A DNA stretch of 25,936 nt, from the NCBI GenBank assembly GCA_023410295.1, contig JAEYPY010000206.1:1-25936 (forward strand), given 5' to 3'. How positions within the stretch are numbered: the stretch's first letter is position 1; each line of letters opens with the position of its first letter. Both the position numbers and the translations under genes were made by a program. Below are positions 1-7,869 of this stretch, piece after piece. Source of the DNA: Pseudomonadota bacterium (GTDB lineage Bacteria > Pseudomonadota > Alphaproteobacteria > Caulobacterales > Aquidulcibacteraceae). Under the pieces are notes generated by a model that was given only the letters and a program-made list of their open reading frames with translations, did no database searches and was not told the origin of the DNA.

Positions 1-16
1 TCGCAGCGTAGGTCAT
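1..16 (-). CDS. Probable start of a leftward gene (partial)
   Basis: On the minus strand an ATG sits at 16-14 and opens a reading frame (M-T-Y-A-A) that leaves the window. A good Shine-Dalgarno match, AAGGAA, occupies 27-22 with 5 nt of spacing. No stop is reached before the edge. Only five codons are visible, so no product can be named. If real, the gene is divergent from the lipoprotein gene at 170, and 17-169 is their shared promoter region, in which I see no convincing element. Confidence 0.35.
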
Positions 17-169
17 CTAAATTCCTTGTCCCCTTGCGGCGCATCGTAGGCGCGCGCGGGGTCCACGTCATTAGCCAAGCGCTGGATGCCCGCTATGCCG
101 TTCGGCGTACGCGAACCTGGCGGGGCGGGCGCCGCAGCGCTACATCGAGCCGAAAATAAGAGGATCAGC

Positions 170-763
170 ATGCGTTTGCTCGCCGTACTCGCAGTTGCAG
201 CATGCCTTGGCGCCTGCAACGCCGAACAATCCACTCCGCCCCCGGCGACCGACACGCCGGAAGCCATTGCACCTGCCGATCCAAACGCGCTGACAGCCGA
301 GGGCTGGGGCCCGCTGCGCATCGGCATGACGCGGGATGAGGTCGTCGCCGCGCTGGGGCCGGATGCGAACCCGAACGCGGTAGGCGGCCCCGATCCAGAG
401 CAGTGCGACGAGTTCCGTCCCGAACGCGCGCCCGGAGGCATGCTGGTGATGATTGAGCAAGGCGTGCTGACGCGAATCTCAGTCGGCGAAGGCTCGGCGC
501 TGAAAACCGACCGCGGCTTTGGCGTCGGCGACACGGCAGCGGCGATCAAGGCCGCTTATGGCGCGAGCGCTGCCGCTACCCCGCACAAATACGCCGGCCC
601 GCCCGCCGAATACATCACGGTGTGGGCGAACCGCGCCCCGAGCGCTGAGTACGTGCAAGATCCCGCCGCGCGCGGCATAGTCTATGAGACCGGCGAAGAC
701 GGCATCGTCGATCACGTCTTCATCGGCGGCCCGAGCATCCAGTATGTAGAAGGCTGCGCTTAG
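170..763 (+). CDS. Small putative lipoprotein, unknown function
   Basis: This is a 197-residue exported protein. The ATG at 170 is chosen because AAGAGGA lies at 158-164 and the N-terminus then reads as a lipoprotein signal (MRLLAVLAVAACLGAC), with Cys16 as the lipidated residue and Asn17 after it, which suggests the outer membrane. An upstream in-frame start at 86 would bury this signal. A Thr/Pro-rich linker spans about 20-42. The rest resembles small periplasmic domains with the pattern WGPLRIGMTRDEVVAALG (residues 46-63), as in SmpA/BLIP-like folds; that comparison is from memory. Cys79 and Cys196 could form a disulfide. The stop overlaps the convergent flavoprotein stop by 4 nt. Function unknown. 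Confidence 0.8.
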   Translation: MRLLAVLAVAACLGACNAEQSTPPPATDTPEAIAPADPNALTAEGWGPLRIGMTRDEVVAALGPDANPNAVGGPDPEQCDEFRPERAPGGMLVMIEQGVLTRISVGEGSALKTDRGFGVGDTAAAIKAAYGASAAATPHKYAGPPAEYITVWANRAPSAEYVQDPAARGIVYETGEDGIVDHVFIGGPSIQYVEGCA

Positions 764-1638
764 TCCCGCTTCCGCAGCTCATTATGCATTGTCGTCGCCG
801 CGATGGCGGCGTGACCGAAGGCGACGGCGATCTGGTCGAGCGCGTGCACGACATCGCCGGCCGCGTAAGCGCTCTCCACGCTGGTGCGCTGATGCTTGTC
901 GACCTCGATGGTTTTCTCCTGCGCCAGCTGCAGACCGAGCTGCTGGGCGAGTTCTGACCGCGGGCGTACGCCGAGGCATGAATAGAGCGTATCGAAGCGC
1001 TCCGTACGCCCATCGCTGAGCCTGATCGATACACCCTGCGCCTCCGGCAGGAAGCCATCGCAAACGCCAACAGGCGCGCAACCGGCTTCGTCCAGCATCG
1101 CTCTCGCCTCTTCATTGACGGCGACCAACTCGACATCATCGGAATAGGTGCTGAGGAAATCGCGCTCCGCCGCGCTGCGCGCGCTGTTGCCGACAACACC
1201 GACACGCTTACCAACCACCTCGTGCGCATCGCAGATCGGGCAATAGCGCAATAGCCCTCGCCGCACCGCGCCGTCATGATCCTCGATCGGCGGCTCGACG
1301 TTCTCAACCCCTGTGGCCAACAACAGCGCGCGCCCTTCAAAGTTCGCGTCCGCGGCATCGCCCTGAAAGCCCCCGGCGACGCGACGCCCCTGCTTGGCCT
1401 CCGTAGAGATGATCTCGGCGCCGTACTTCTCCGCTTGCGCGCGCAAGCGGCTCAGCAATTCTTCGCCTTCGATACCATCGGGAAAGGCCGGTGCGTTGCG
1501 CGTGCGCGGGATCAGCGCGGCGCGGCTCTTGCCCGTATCGAGCACGATCGTGCGCCGGCGAAAGCGCGCAAGATAGACCGCGGCGAGTAACCCCGCCGGG
1601 CCGCCGCCGACAATCAGCGCATCTGCGCGCTCAGACAC
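760..1638 (-). CDS. NAD(P)/FAD-dependent oxidoreductase, thioredoxin reductase-like
   Basis: A 292-residue flavoprotein of the thioredoxin-reductase superfamily. The FAD-binding motif is GGGPAG (11-16), the redox pair is C133-P-I-C136 followed by Asp, and the C-terminal FAD motif is AAGDV (259-263). The second nucleotide-binding loop, GVVGNSARS (147-155), departs from the usual GxGxxA, so NADPH use is not assured. I chose the GTG at 1638 because AGTGAGG precedes it by 5 nt and the protein then begins directly before the Rossmann strand; an upstream ATG at 1743 would add 35 atypical residues. No thioredoxin gene is adjacent, so the partner is unknown. It diverges from the NO reductase gene, so a role in redox or nitrosative stress is possible but is inference. 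Confidence 0.85.
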   Translation of the reverse strand: MSERADALIVGGGPAGLLAAVYLARFRRRTIVLDTGKSRAALIPRTRNAPAFPDGIEGEELLSRLRAQAEKYGAEIISTEAKQGRRVAGGFQGDAADANFEGRALLLATGVENVEPPIEDHDGAVRRGLLRYCPICDAHEVVGKRVGVVGNSARSAAERDFLSTYSDDVELVAVNEEARAMLDEAGCAPVGVCDGFLPEAQGVSIRLSDGRTERFDTLYSCLGVRPRSELAQQLGLQLAQEKTIEVDKHQRTSVESAYAAGDVVHALDQIAVAFGHAAIAATTMHNELRKRD

Positions 1639-1729
1639 TAGCGCCTCACTTGAAATGAAAAAGCACAATGCGCGCGCGGGAATTCTGTTCCGAGCGCGCG
1701 CATCGTTTCGCAGTGCGCATGCGAACGAT

Positions 1730-1771
1730 TTGACCTTCAGCAATTACGATTACACATTGCAGTGACAAAAT
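1730..1771 (+). promoter_or_regulatory. Candidate Crp/Fnr-family (FNR/FixK/NnrR-type) activated promoter for norZ
   Basis: TTGACCTTCAGCAA at 1730-1743 matches the TTG-N8-CAA core of Crp/Fnr-family operators and 8 of 10 defined bases of TTGAT-N4-ATCAA. Its centre is 1736.5. A -10-like CAAAAT lies at 1766-1771, 4 of 6 to TATAAT. If transcription starts at 1778, the operator is centred at -41.5 and the hexamer spans -12 to -7, the standard class II geometry. The start would leave a 21-nt leader holding the GGAGGGG Shine-Dalgarno at 1784-1790. The regulator identity cannot be decided from one site. Confidence 0.55.
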
Positions 1772-1798
1772 GCGCAGCACGTCGGAGGGGCTCTCGGT

Positions 1799-4096
1799 AT
1801 GAACAGCGCACGCCAGCTTTGGATTTGGCTCATCGCACTCCTGGTGGCGTCATTCGCCGTACTCCTTTGGAGCGGGCGCGAAATCGACATCGCCAAGCCA
1901 CCCGTGCCCGAGCGCGTTGTTACTGAATCGGGCGACACCGTTTACACGCGCGCTGAGATCGAGCGCGGTCGCCAAATCTGGCAATCCATCGGCGGCCAGC
2001 AACTGGGCTCGATCTGGGGCCATGGCGGTCTCGTTGCGCCGGATTGGTCGGCCGACTGGCTGCACCGCGAAGTCATCGCCATCCTCGACCAGTGGGCGCT
2101 AGCCGAGCACGGCTCGACCTGGGCCGAACTCAGCGAAGAAGACCAAAACGCGCTGCAGGGCCGTCTGCGCGCGCGCATGCGGCAGAACACGTACAATCCC
2201 GACAACGGCACGATCACGCTTACCGATTATCGCGGCCAAGCCATCCGCACGGTGTCGGGCCACTATGAGCGCTTGTTCGGAACAGACCCGGCCTATCACG
2301 AGCTGCGCGAAAACTACGCGATGAAGGAAAACACCATCGCCGACGCCGAAGACCGGCGTCTGCTTGGCGCGTTTTTCTGGTGGACTGCGTGGGCCGCGGT
2401 CACCGAACGCCCGGGCGACACCGTCACCTACACCAACAATTGGCCAAGCGAGCCGCTCGTCGGCAATCGCCCGCCCGCCAGCATGTTCTTGTGGTCGGCA
2501 TTCTCCGTCACCTTCCTGCTCGCCGGCATCGGGCTTCTGGGCTGGCACTATGCGCGCACGCACGCGCATGATCCGGAGCCGCACAAGCTGCCTGACATCG
2601 ATCCGCTGCGCAGCGTGATTGTCACGCCGTCGATGAAGGCGACGGCGAAATATTTCTGGGTCGTGCTCGCGCTGTTTCTCGTGCAGATCCTGCTGGGCGC
2701 GCTTACCGCGCATTATCAGGTCGAAGGCCAGCTCGTGTACGGCTACGAGATGGCGGAAATCTTCCCCTACTCGATCACGCGGACCTGGCACACGCAGCTC
2801 GCGGTGCTCTGGATCGCGACCGCTTGGCTCGGCACTGGCCTTTATATGGCGCCGGCGATTTCCGGCGTTGAACCCAAATTCCAGGCGCTCGGCGTCAACA
2901 TTCTCTGGGTCTGCTTGCTGATCATCGTCGTCGGCTCATTTGCCGGCCAATGGCTGGCGGTGATGCAGCGCCTGGACCTCGCCGACAATTTCTGGTGGGG
3001 CCACCAGGGTTGGGAATACGCCGACATGGGCCGCTTCTGGCAGTGGTTCTTGTTCATCGGCCTGATGATCTGGCTCGTTCTCGTCGGCCGCGCGCTGCTG
3101 CCTGCGCTCAGGACCAACAGCGAGTCGCGCTCGATCATCGCGCTCTTCTTCCTTTCCGCCGTCGCTATCGGCCTGTTCTACGGCGCGGCGCTGATGTGGA
3201 ACGAACACACGCACATCTCCATCGTCGAGTATTGGCGCTGGTGGCTGGTGCACCTCTGGGTCGAAGGCTTCTTCGAAGTGTTCGCCACCGCGGTGATCGC
3301 CTTCCTATTCACGCGACTCGGCTTGATCCCGGTGAAAACAGCGACCGTCGCCGTACTCTTCGCCACCATCGTCTTCATGGCGGGCGGTGTTCTCGGCACG
3401 CTGCACCATCTCTACTTCGCCGGTTCGCCGACGCCGGTGCTGGCGCTCGGCGCGAGCTTCTCGGCGCTCGAAGTGGTGCCGCTCGCCTATATCGGCTTTG
3501 AAGCCTACGACCAGTGGCGCCTCTCGGGCTCGACGCCCTGGATGCGCCGCTACAAGTGGCCGGTGATGTTCTTCCTCGCCGTCGCGTTCTGGAATCTCGT
3601 CGGCGCGGGGCTCTTCGGCTTCCTCATCAACCCGCCGCTCTCGCTCTATTATATGCAAGGGCTGAACTTGACGCCGCTGCACGGCCACACCGCGCTCTTC
3701 GGCGTCTATGGCATGCTTGGCATCGGTCTTGTGCTGTTCTGCCTGCGCGGCATGAAGCCCGACCTCAGATGGAACGAGACGCTGCTCAAGACCTCGTTCT
3801 GGAGCTTCAATATCGGCCTTGCCGGCATGGCGCTCCTGACGCTGCTGCCGCTCGGCGTCATGCAGCTCTTGGCTGCCATCAACAACGGCTATTGGTACGC
3901 CCGCTCCGAGCAATTCATGCAGCAGCCGTTTGTCGATCTGCTCGTTTGGATGCGCGTGCCGGGCGACACCATCCTCGCCATCGGCGCGCTCACCTTCGCG
4001 CTCTTCGTCGCCTCGCTCTGGATTCTACCGCGGCGCGAAGTGCCGGAGGACGAAAAGCCGATCGAACCGAAAGAACCAGCGCGGCCCACGGCGTAA
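1799..4096 (+). CDS. norZ: Quinol-dependent nitric oxide reductase (qNOR), single subunit
   Basis: Reduces 2 NO to N2O with electrons from quinol in the inner membrane. The 765-residue length and organisation fit qNOR: an N-terminal anchor (7-24), a periplasmic cytochrome-c-like domain (about 30-225) without a CxxCH haem motif, then the 12-helix NorB core. Visible ligands match the family: H331 and H630 for low-spin haem b, H628 for haem b3, and H485, H536 and H537 for the non-haem iron, with E489 nearby. The start has GGAGGGG at 1784-1790, 8 nt upstream. No nitrite reductase, norC/D/E/Q or dedicated regulator lies in the window, so NO detoxification or a partial denitrification role is likely. 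It is followed closely by the SirB2 gene. Some genomes label this gene norB. Confidence 0.96.
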   Translation: MNSARQLWIWLIALLVASFAVLLWSGREIDIAKPPVPERVVTESGDTVYTRAEIERGRQIWQSIGGQQLGSIWGHGGLVAPDWSADWLHREVIAILDQWALAEHGSTWAELSEEDQNALQGRLRARMRQNTYNPDNGTITLTDYRGQAIRTVSGHYERLFGTDPAYHELRENYAMKENTIADAEDRRLLGAFFWWTAWAAVTERPGDTVTYTNNWPSEPLVGNRPPASMFLWSAFSVTFLLAGIGLLGWHYARTHAHDPEPHKLPDIDPLRSVIVTPSMKATAKYFWVVLALFLVQILLGALTAHYQVEGQLVYGYEMAEIFPYSITRTWHTQLAVLWIATAWLGTGLYMAPAISGVEPKFQALGVNILWVCLLIIVVGSFAGQWLAVMQRLDLADNFWWGHQGWEYADMGRFWQWFLFIGLMIWLVLVGRALLPALRTNSESRSIIALFFLSAVAIGLFYGAALMWNEHTHISIVEYWRWWLVHLWVEGFFEVFATAVIAFLFTRLGLIPVKTATVAVLFATIVFMAGGVLGTLHHLYFAGSPTPVLALGASFSALEVVPLAYIGFEAYDQWRLSGSTPWMRRYKWPVMFFLAVAFWNLVGAGLFGFLINPPLSLYYMQGLNLTPLHGHTALFGVYGMLGIGLVLFCLRGMKPDLRWNETLLKTSFWSFNIGLAGMALLTLLPLGVMQLLAAINNGYWYARSEQFMQQPFVDLLVWMRVPGDTILAIGALTFALFVASLWILPRREVPEDEKPIEPKEPARPTA

Positions 4097-4105
4097 GGGC
4101 CGCGC

Positions 4106-4513
4106 ATGGAGGAGTATTATCTCCAGATCAGGCACGTCCACATCGGCACAGTGCTGGCCAGCGGCGGTCTCTTTCTGCTGCGCGCCATAGGCGTCAACAT
4201 CTTTGGCGCCAGCTGGCCGATGTGGGCGCCGGTGCGCTATCTGAGCTACACGATCGACACCGTGCTGCTCACCGCGGCGCTGATGCTGATGACGATCGTG
4301 CAGCAATATCCGTTCGTGCATCATTGGCTGACGGTGAAGGTGCTGCTGCTGGTGGGCTACATCGTGCTCGGCAGCTTTGCGCTGAAGCGCGGCAAAGAAC
4401 GCAAGACACGGCTCATCTATACCGGCGCCGCCCTGCTCGCCTTCGCCTTCATCCTCAGCGTCGCCCGAGCGCACGATCCGCTCGGCGTCCTCGTCACCGG
4501 CCGCATCTGGTAA
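4106..4513 (+). CDS. SirB2-family membrane protein
   Basis: A 135-residue protein with four predicted membrane segments (about 12-30, 48-66, 75-94, 103-121). The pattern of WLTVKVLLL (74-82) followed by GSFALKRG (89-96) is typical of the SirB2 family, whose biochemical role is not established. The start is 9 nt after the norZ stop, and its Shine-Dalgarno AAGGG (4095-4099) overlaps that stop, so the two genes are probably cotranscribed and translationally coupled. His10, His12, His72 and His73 could be of interest for haem or metal, but this is speculative. The stop is 3 nt from the convergent deacetylase stop. Confidence 0.85.
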   Translation: MEEYYLQIRHVHIGTVLASGGLFLLRAIGVNIFGASWPMWAPVRYLSYTIDTVLLTAALMLMTIVQQYPFVHHWLTVKVLLLVGYIVLGSFALKRGKERKTRLIYTGAALLAFAFILSVARAHDPLGVLVTGRIW

Positions 4514-4516
4514 AGC

Positions 4517-5542
4517 TCAGCGCGCCGCTTCGAAGGTCTCAAGGAACGCCTGCAGATTGGCGGGCAAGCTGGCGCAGAGATAGCCGCCTTCCTGCACCAG
4601 CACGCTCGGCAGCTTGAGCCCCGCAATGCGCCGGGCGATCTGGGCAAAGCCAGGGGTCGTCACATTGAAGACGCCAAGCGGATCCTCCGCCGCGGCGTCG
4701 AAACCGAGCGCCACAACAATTGCTGCAGGACTGAACCCCGCGACACGGTTGAGCGCCTTGTCCAGTGCGGCCAGCACCTCCGCATCGCCCGCGCCGTGCG
4801 CCAGCGGCATGTTCAAGTTGAACCCCTCCCCCGCGCCTTCGCCGGTCTCGTCCGCATAGCCGGCGAACAAGGGGAAGTAGTTCGTCGTGTCGGCGTGGAT
4901 CGAAACCGTCAGCACGTCAGCGCGCGCACAGAAGATGCCTTGCGTGCCATTGCCGTGATGCACATCCACATCGATGATCGCGACACGCCCGCCCGTCGCG
5001 TCGCGCAGGCGCTGCGCGGCGATGGCCGAATTGTTCAGATAGCAGAACCCGCCGGCGCAATCTGCGAAAGCGTGATGCCCCGGCGGTCGGCAGAGCGCAT
5101 AGGCGACGCCATGCGTCAGCGCCGCGTCAGCCGCAGCAATCGCCGCTTGCGCCGTACCGTAGATCGCCGCCCAGGTGTCTGCCCGGATCGGCGTCGAGGT
5201 ATCCGCCGTGTGGAAGCCAAGCTGATTGATCAACCCCTCGCTGCGCCGATGCATCTGCACGCGTGCGAACTGCGTCGTCAGCAGCTCCTCGGCGTTCGCG
5301 TCGAGTTCAGCGCGGCGTGACCACGCCGTCTGCAGAAAGCGCAGATAAGCGTCGTCATGCACCGCCGCGATTGGCGCGATGCCGGCATCGCTTGCTTCGA
5401 TCAGCTCGTGGCCCGCCCCGTCCGCGGCTTGCCGCAGCGCATGATAACGCGCCGCGTTTTCCGGCGCCGGAATGAGTTTCCCGCGGCGAAAGAAAGTCGG
5501 CGGATCGTGCAAGGCCGAGGACGGCGAATGAAAAACGCGCAT
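4517..5542 (-). CDS. Histone deacetylase-family protein, probable acetylpolyamine amidohydrolase
   Basis: A 341-residue zinc-dependent deacetylase of the arginase/HDAC fold. The sequence shows RPPGHH with the catalytic pair H156-H157, GGFCYLNNSA (164-173), the zinc ligands D193 and H195 in DVDVHHGNGT and D282 in GFDAAAEDP, and the transition-state tyrosine Y321 in QEGGY. Length and residue spacing run two residues behind the Mycoplana ramosa acetylpolyamine amidohydrolase numbering I recall, so acetylputrescine- or acetylcadaverine-type substrates are more likely than protein lysines. The cytoplasmic location follows from the lack of a signal peptide. AAGG lies 7 nt before the ATG. It is a single gene, divergent from the DUF4149 gene. 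Substrate assignment is inference. Confidence 0.88.
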   Translation of the reverse strand: MRVFHSPSSALHDPPTFFRRGKLIPAPENAARYHALRQAADGAGHELIEASDAGIAPIAAVHDDAYLRFLQTAWSRRAELDANAEELLTTQFARVQMHRRSEGLINQLGFHTADTSTPIRADTWAAIYGTAQAAIAAADAALTHGVAYALCRPPGHHAFADCAGGFCYLNNSAIAAQRLRDATGGRVAIIDVDVHHGNGTQGIFCARADVLTVSIHADTTNYFPLFAGYADETGEGAGEGFNLNMPLAHGAGDAEVLAALDKALNRVAGFSPAAIVVALGFDAAAEDPLGVFNVTTPGFAQIARRIAGLKLPSVLVQEGGYLCASLPANLQAFLETFEAAR

Positions 5543-5612
5543 CGGCCAGCCTTAGCAATCAATCCGCCGCCGAAGCAATCGAGCCATGCCCGACTCATGC
5601 TAGCCACGGGTC

Positions 5613-6020
5613 ATGCAACCTATCGCCCAAGCCACCGCCATCATCCTCGCCGGCGCATCGCTCGGCTGGATCATGCTGTTCTCGTTCGTGCTCTCGCCGG
5701 TCGCGTTCAAGACTTTCGACGCCGGCCGCGCCGAGCGCCTGGTCAAGCACGTGATGAACGCAGGCCACGGCATCCTTGGCCTCATCGCGTTTCTCTCGGC
5801 CATCGCCGCGCTGATGGCGGGCGCGGTCGCGGGCGCTGCGGTTGCGGCGACAGCCGGCTTTTTCGCTTTCCTCTGCAAGTTCGCGCTGGCGCCACGCGAC
5901 GATAAACCGATCAAGGGCCACCGCGTGCTGAAGACCGCGCGCATCGTCGCCTCGGGCCTCACCGCCTTCATCATGCCCGTGCTGATCGCCGCGATCGTGC
6001 TAACGATGATGGGGATCTGA
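5613..6020 (+). CDS. DUF4149-like small integral membrane protein
   Basis: A 135-residue hydrophobic protein with four predicted transmembrane segments (about 5-27, 52-70, 72-92, 110-132). The N-terminal pattern GWIMLFSFVLSPVAF (18-32) and the charged loop after the third helix resemble DUF4149/TMEM205-like proteins, whose function is unknown. The ATG at 5613 has only a weak CACGGG upstream. It stands alone, divergent from the deacetylase gene with 70 nt between them, and ends 15 nt from the convergent DUF4332-type gene. Confidence 0.78.
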   Translation: MQPIAQATAIILAGASLGWIMLFSFVLSPVAFKTFDAGRAERLVKHVMNAGHGILGLIAFLSAIAALMAGAVAGAAVAATAGFFAFLCKFALAPRDDKPIKGHRVLKTARIVASGLTAFIMPVLIAAIVLTMMGI

Positions 6021-6035
6021 GCGAGCGGGTCGCTT

Positions 6036-7688
6036 CTAAGCCGCTACCGCACCCGCCTGCGCAGCGCGCTTAGCGCGCTCGATCCAGGTGGCGATGTCGT
6101 CTTCGGTCGGCGCCGGCGCTGAGCCCCAGGCGCGCTGGCCCTCCTCTGACAAGCCCCAGCGCGCGATCGCATCGCAGAGCTCGATCGGATCGAGCACGGT
6201 CAGGTCCGACACATCGCGGACGCCGCACGCAACCAGCGCCTGCGCCTCGCGCGACTTCAGCCCCGGCACCGTGCAGGCCAGCAGCGCTTGCGCCTGCCAG
6301 TCGCGGATCACCTGCGCCGAGATATGGCGCGCTTCGATCTTCGACTCGCACTCGTCCGGATCGGCGCTTAGCAGATCGCTGACGGTGCGTAACCCTAGCG
6401 CTTCGAAGCGCTTGGCCGTCTTCGGCCCGATCGACGGCGCTTGCACGATGGGCGCGCGCTCATTCAGCATGCAGCGCGGCAGCGTCTTTTCCTTCTTCGC
6501 CATTGGCGCACCGACCGGCAGTTCGCGCGGCAGCTTGATGTCGCGTTCCGGCTTCGGCGCTTCGGCAAGCGCGGGCGCTGGCGCAGGTTCATCGGCTTCC
6601 ACCACCGCGACGGGCTTTTTAGGCGGCTTCGGTTTTTCCACGACGGGCGCCGGCTCTGGCAGCGCCGGCAGCGGCAGCGCGGCTTTCACCGCTTTGACCT
6701 TGCCGCGCATCGGAGCGCCCTCGCCGTGCTTGGCGCCAATTTCGCGCGGCCACTTCGCATCGAGCGAGGAAAGCGGCGTCTTCAGCACTTCCGCCGCATA
6801 AAGCGCGCGCACGACCTTATCGTCTTCGCCCAGCGTTGCCCGCACTTTGCCAGTGCGGCGCCATTCTCCGTACTGCGCCGCCACCTCCCGGCGCGCCGCG
6901 CCGTCATCAATCAGCTTCAGCACTGATTGAATCGGCGTCTCCAGCGCCAGGAAGAACGCCTGCAAGCCGCCAAACAATCTCGGCGGCGCGACGGCCGCTT
7001 CCTCGAACGCGCAATCCAGCACGCGCGCGAAGCTCACCGCAGCGATACCGACGAGCTTGGCAATAGAGTCCTTCAGTTCCTGATCGAGCCCGGCCGGCGG
7101 GTTCTTCACGCCAGCCGCGAAATCGTAATGCTCGATCACCGTCTCGTATTGCGCGTTCGCCGCCTTGGCGCCGGCGCGCAACAGGTCGCTCAGCCACTTC
7201 TCCCCGCTCGGCGTTTCGATCGCCGGATAGCCGCCGAGATCGTGCTCGATGATCTGCTGGAACGCGCCATAAGACTTAGAGAAGCTCCACTCCACCGCAC
7301 GGTGGATGACATTCTCTTCCTCGGTCTGATGCGTATGAAACGGCTGCATCGGATCGACGAAATAGTGCGAGAGCACGCCTGCCGACCAAGCCGCCTGCTT
7401 CCAATCGCGCGCAGCGAGCGCGCGCACCGTGCGGCGATACCATTCCTCGCACGCCTCGATCGCGCCGCCCCAATCCTTGTCGCGCACATGCAGGACGTGG
7501 TTCTTGAAATCCTTGAACACATCGTCCGGCGCCTTGGCGCCTTTGAGATAATCGTCGTGATAGTGCAGCAGCAGCGTGCGCCACGCCTCGGCCTCGCCGC
7601 TGCGCAGATGGCGCAGCGCATCGAGCGCCAAGCGATGATGGTTGGAACGGCAGCGCGTCGCGAAGACGACTGCGTACAGCAACGACAT
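6036..7688 (-). CDS. Zinc phospholipase C / S1-P1 nuclease-like domain fused to a DUF4332 helix-hairpin-helix domain
   Basis: A 550-residue protein with three parts. Residues 1-250 look like the all-helical zinc-dependent phospholipase C / S1-P1 nuclease fold: NHH (16-18), H64 and H67, LSHYFVDPMQPFHTH (106-120) with H108, D112, H118 and H120, and E123-E125 with H129. Residues about 325-405 are a Pro/Ala/Lys-rich linker. Residues 410-515 hold two helix-hairpin-helix-like units (APSIGPKTAKRFEALGL at 417-433; VPGLKSREAQALVACGV at 474-490) of the DUF4332 type. There is no signal peptide, unlike secreted phospholipases. The pairing with HhH units, which usually bind DNA, makes a cytoplasmic nuclease role worth considering, but no activity is established. 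The ATG has AGAGG 6 nt upstream. Confidence 0.72.
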   Translation of the reverse strand: MSLLYAVVFATRCRSNHHRLALDALRHLRSGEAEAWRTLLLHYHDDYLKGAKAPDDVFKDFKNHVLHVRDKDWGGAIEACEEWYRRTVRALAARDWKQAAWSAGVLSHYFVDPMQPFHTHQTEEENVIHRAVEWSFSKSYGAFQQIIEHDLGGYPAIETPSGEKWLSDLLRAGAKAANAQYETVIEHYDFAAGVKNPPAGLDQELKDSIAKLVGIAAVSFARVLDCAFEEAAVAPPRLFGGLQAFFLALETPIQSVLKLIDDGAARREVAAQYGEWRRTGKVRATLGEDDKVVRALYAAEVLKTPLSSLDAKWPREIGAKHGEGAPMRGKVKAVKAALPLPALPEPAPVVEKPKPPKKPVAVVEADEPAPAPALAEAPKPERDIKLPRELPVGAPMAKKEKTLPRCMLNERAPIVQAPSIGPKTAKRFEALGLRTVSDLLSADPDECESKIEARHISAQVIRDWQAQALLACTVPGLKSREAQALVACGVRDVSDLTVLDPIELCDAIARWGLSEEGQRAWGSAPAPTEDDIATWIERAKRAAQAGAVAA

Positions 7689-7742
7689 TAGGGCCTCTTC
7701 GCCGCAAGAGTGAACGCAGCGTTAAGAGGTGGCCGCGAATCC

Positions 7743-7758
7743 GTTAGCGAGGCGTTAA
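7743..7758 (-). promoter_or_regulatory. Possible CtrA-like box between divergent genes
   Basis: On the minus strand this reads TTAA-CGCCTCG-CTAAC, one mismatch from the Caulobacter CtrA consensus TTAA-N7-TTAAC. It lies 55 nt upstream of the phospholipase C/HhH gene start and 112 nt upstream of the 93-residue gene on the other strand. The rest of 7689-7869 shows no clear core promoter. A single near-match could be chance. Confidence 0.3.
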
Positions 7759-7869
7759 TGCAACGCACCCCGAGCTGCGACAGCCCCGCACGGGAGAATA
7801 CCGCAGACGCGCGCCGGACTCCGGCTAAGATCGGGTTCCCGGAGTGCTGCCCGGGTGGGGAGTAGGACA

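Noticed and set aside
13..549. A 178-codon minus-strand frame opposite the lipoprotein gene
   Set aside because: It is Ser/Ala-rich without motifs and lies antisense to a gene with a good ribosome-binding site and lipoprotein signal.
1757..1768. TTGCAGTGACAA as a second Fnr-type box before norZ
   Set aside because: The spacing is TTG-N6-CAA, not N8, and it overlaps the proposed -10 element.
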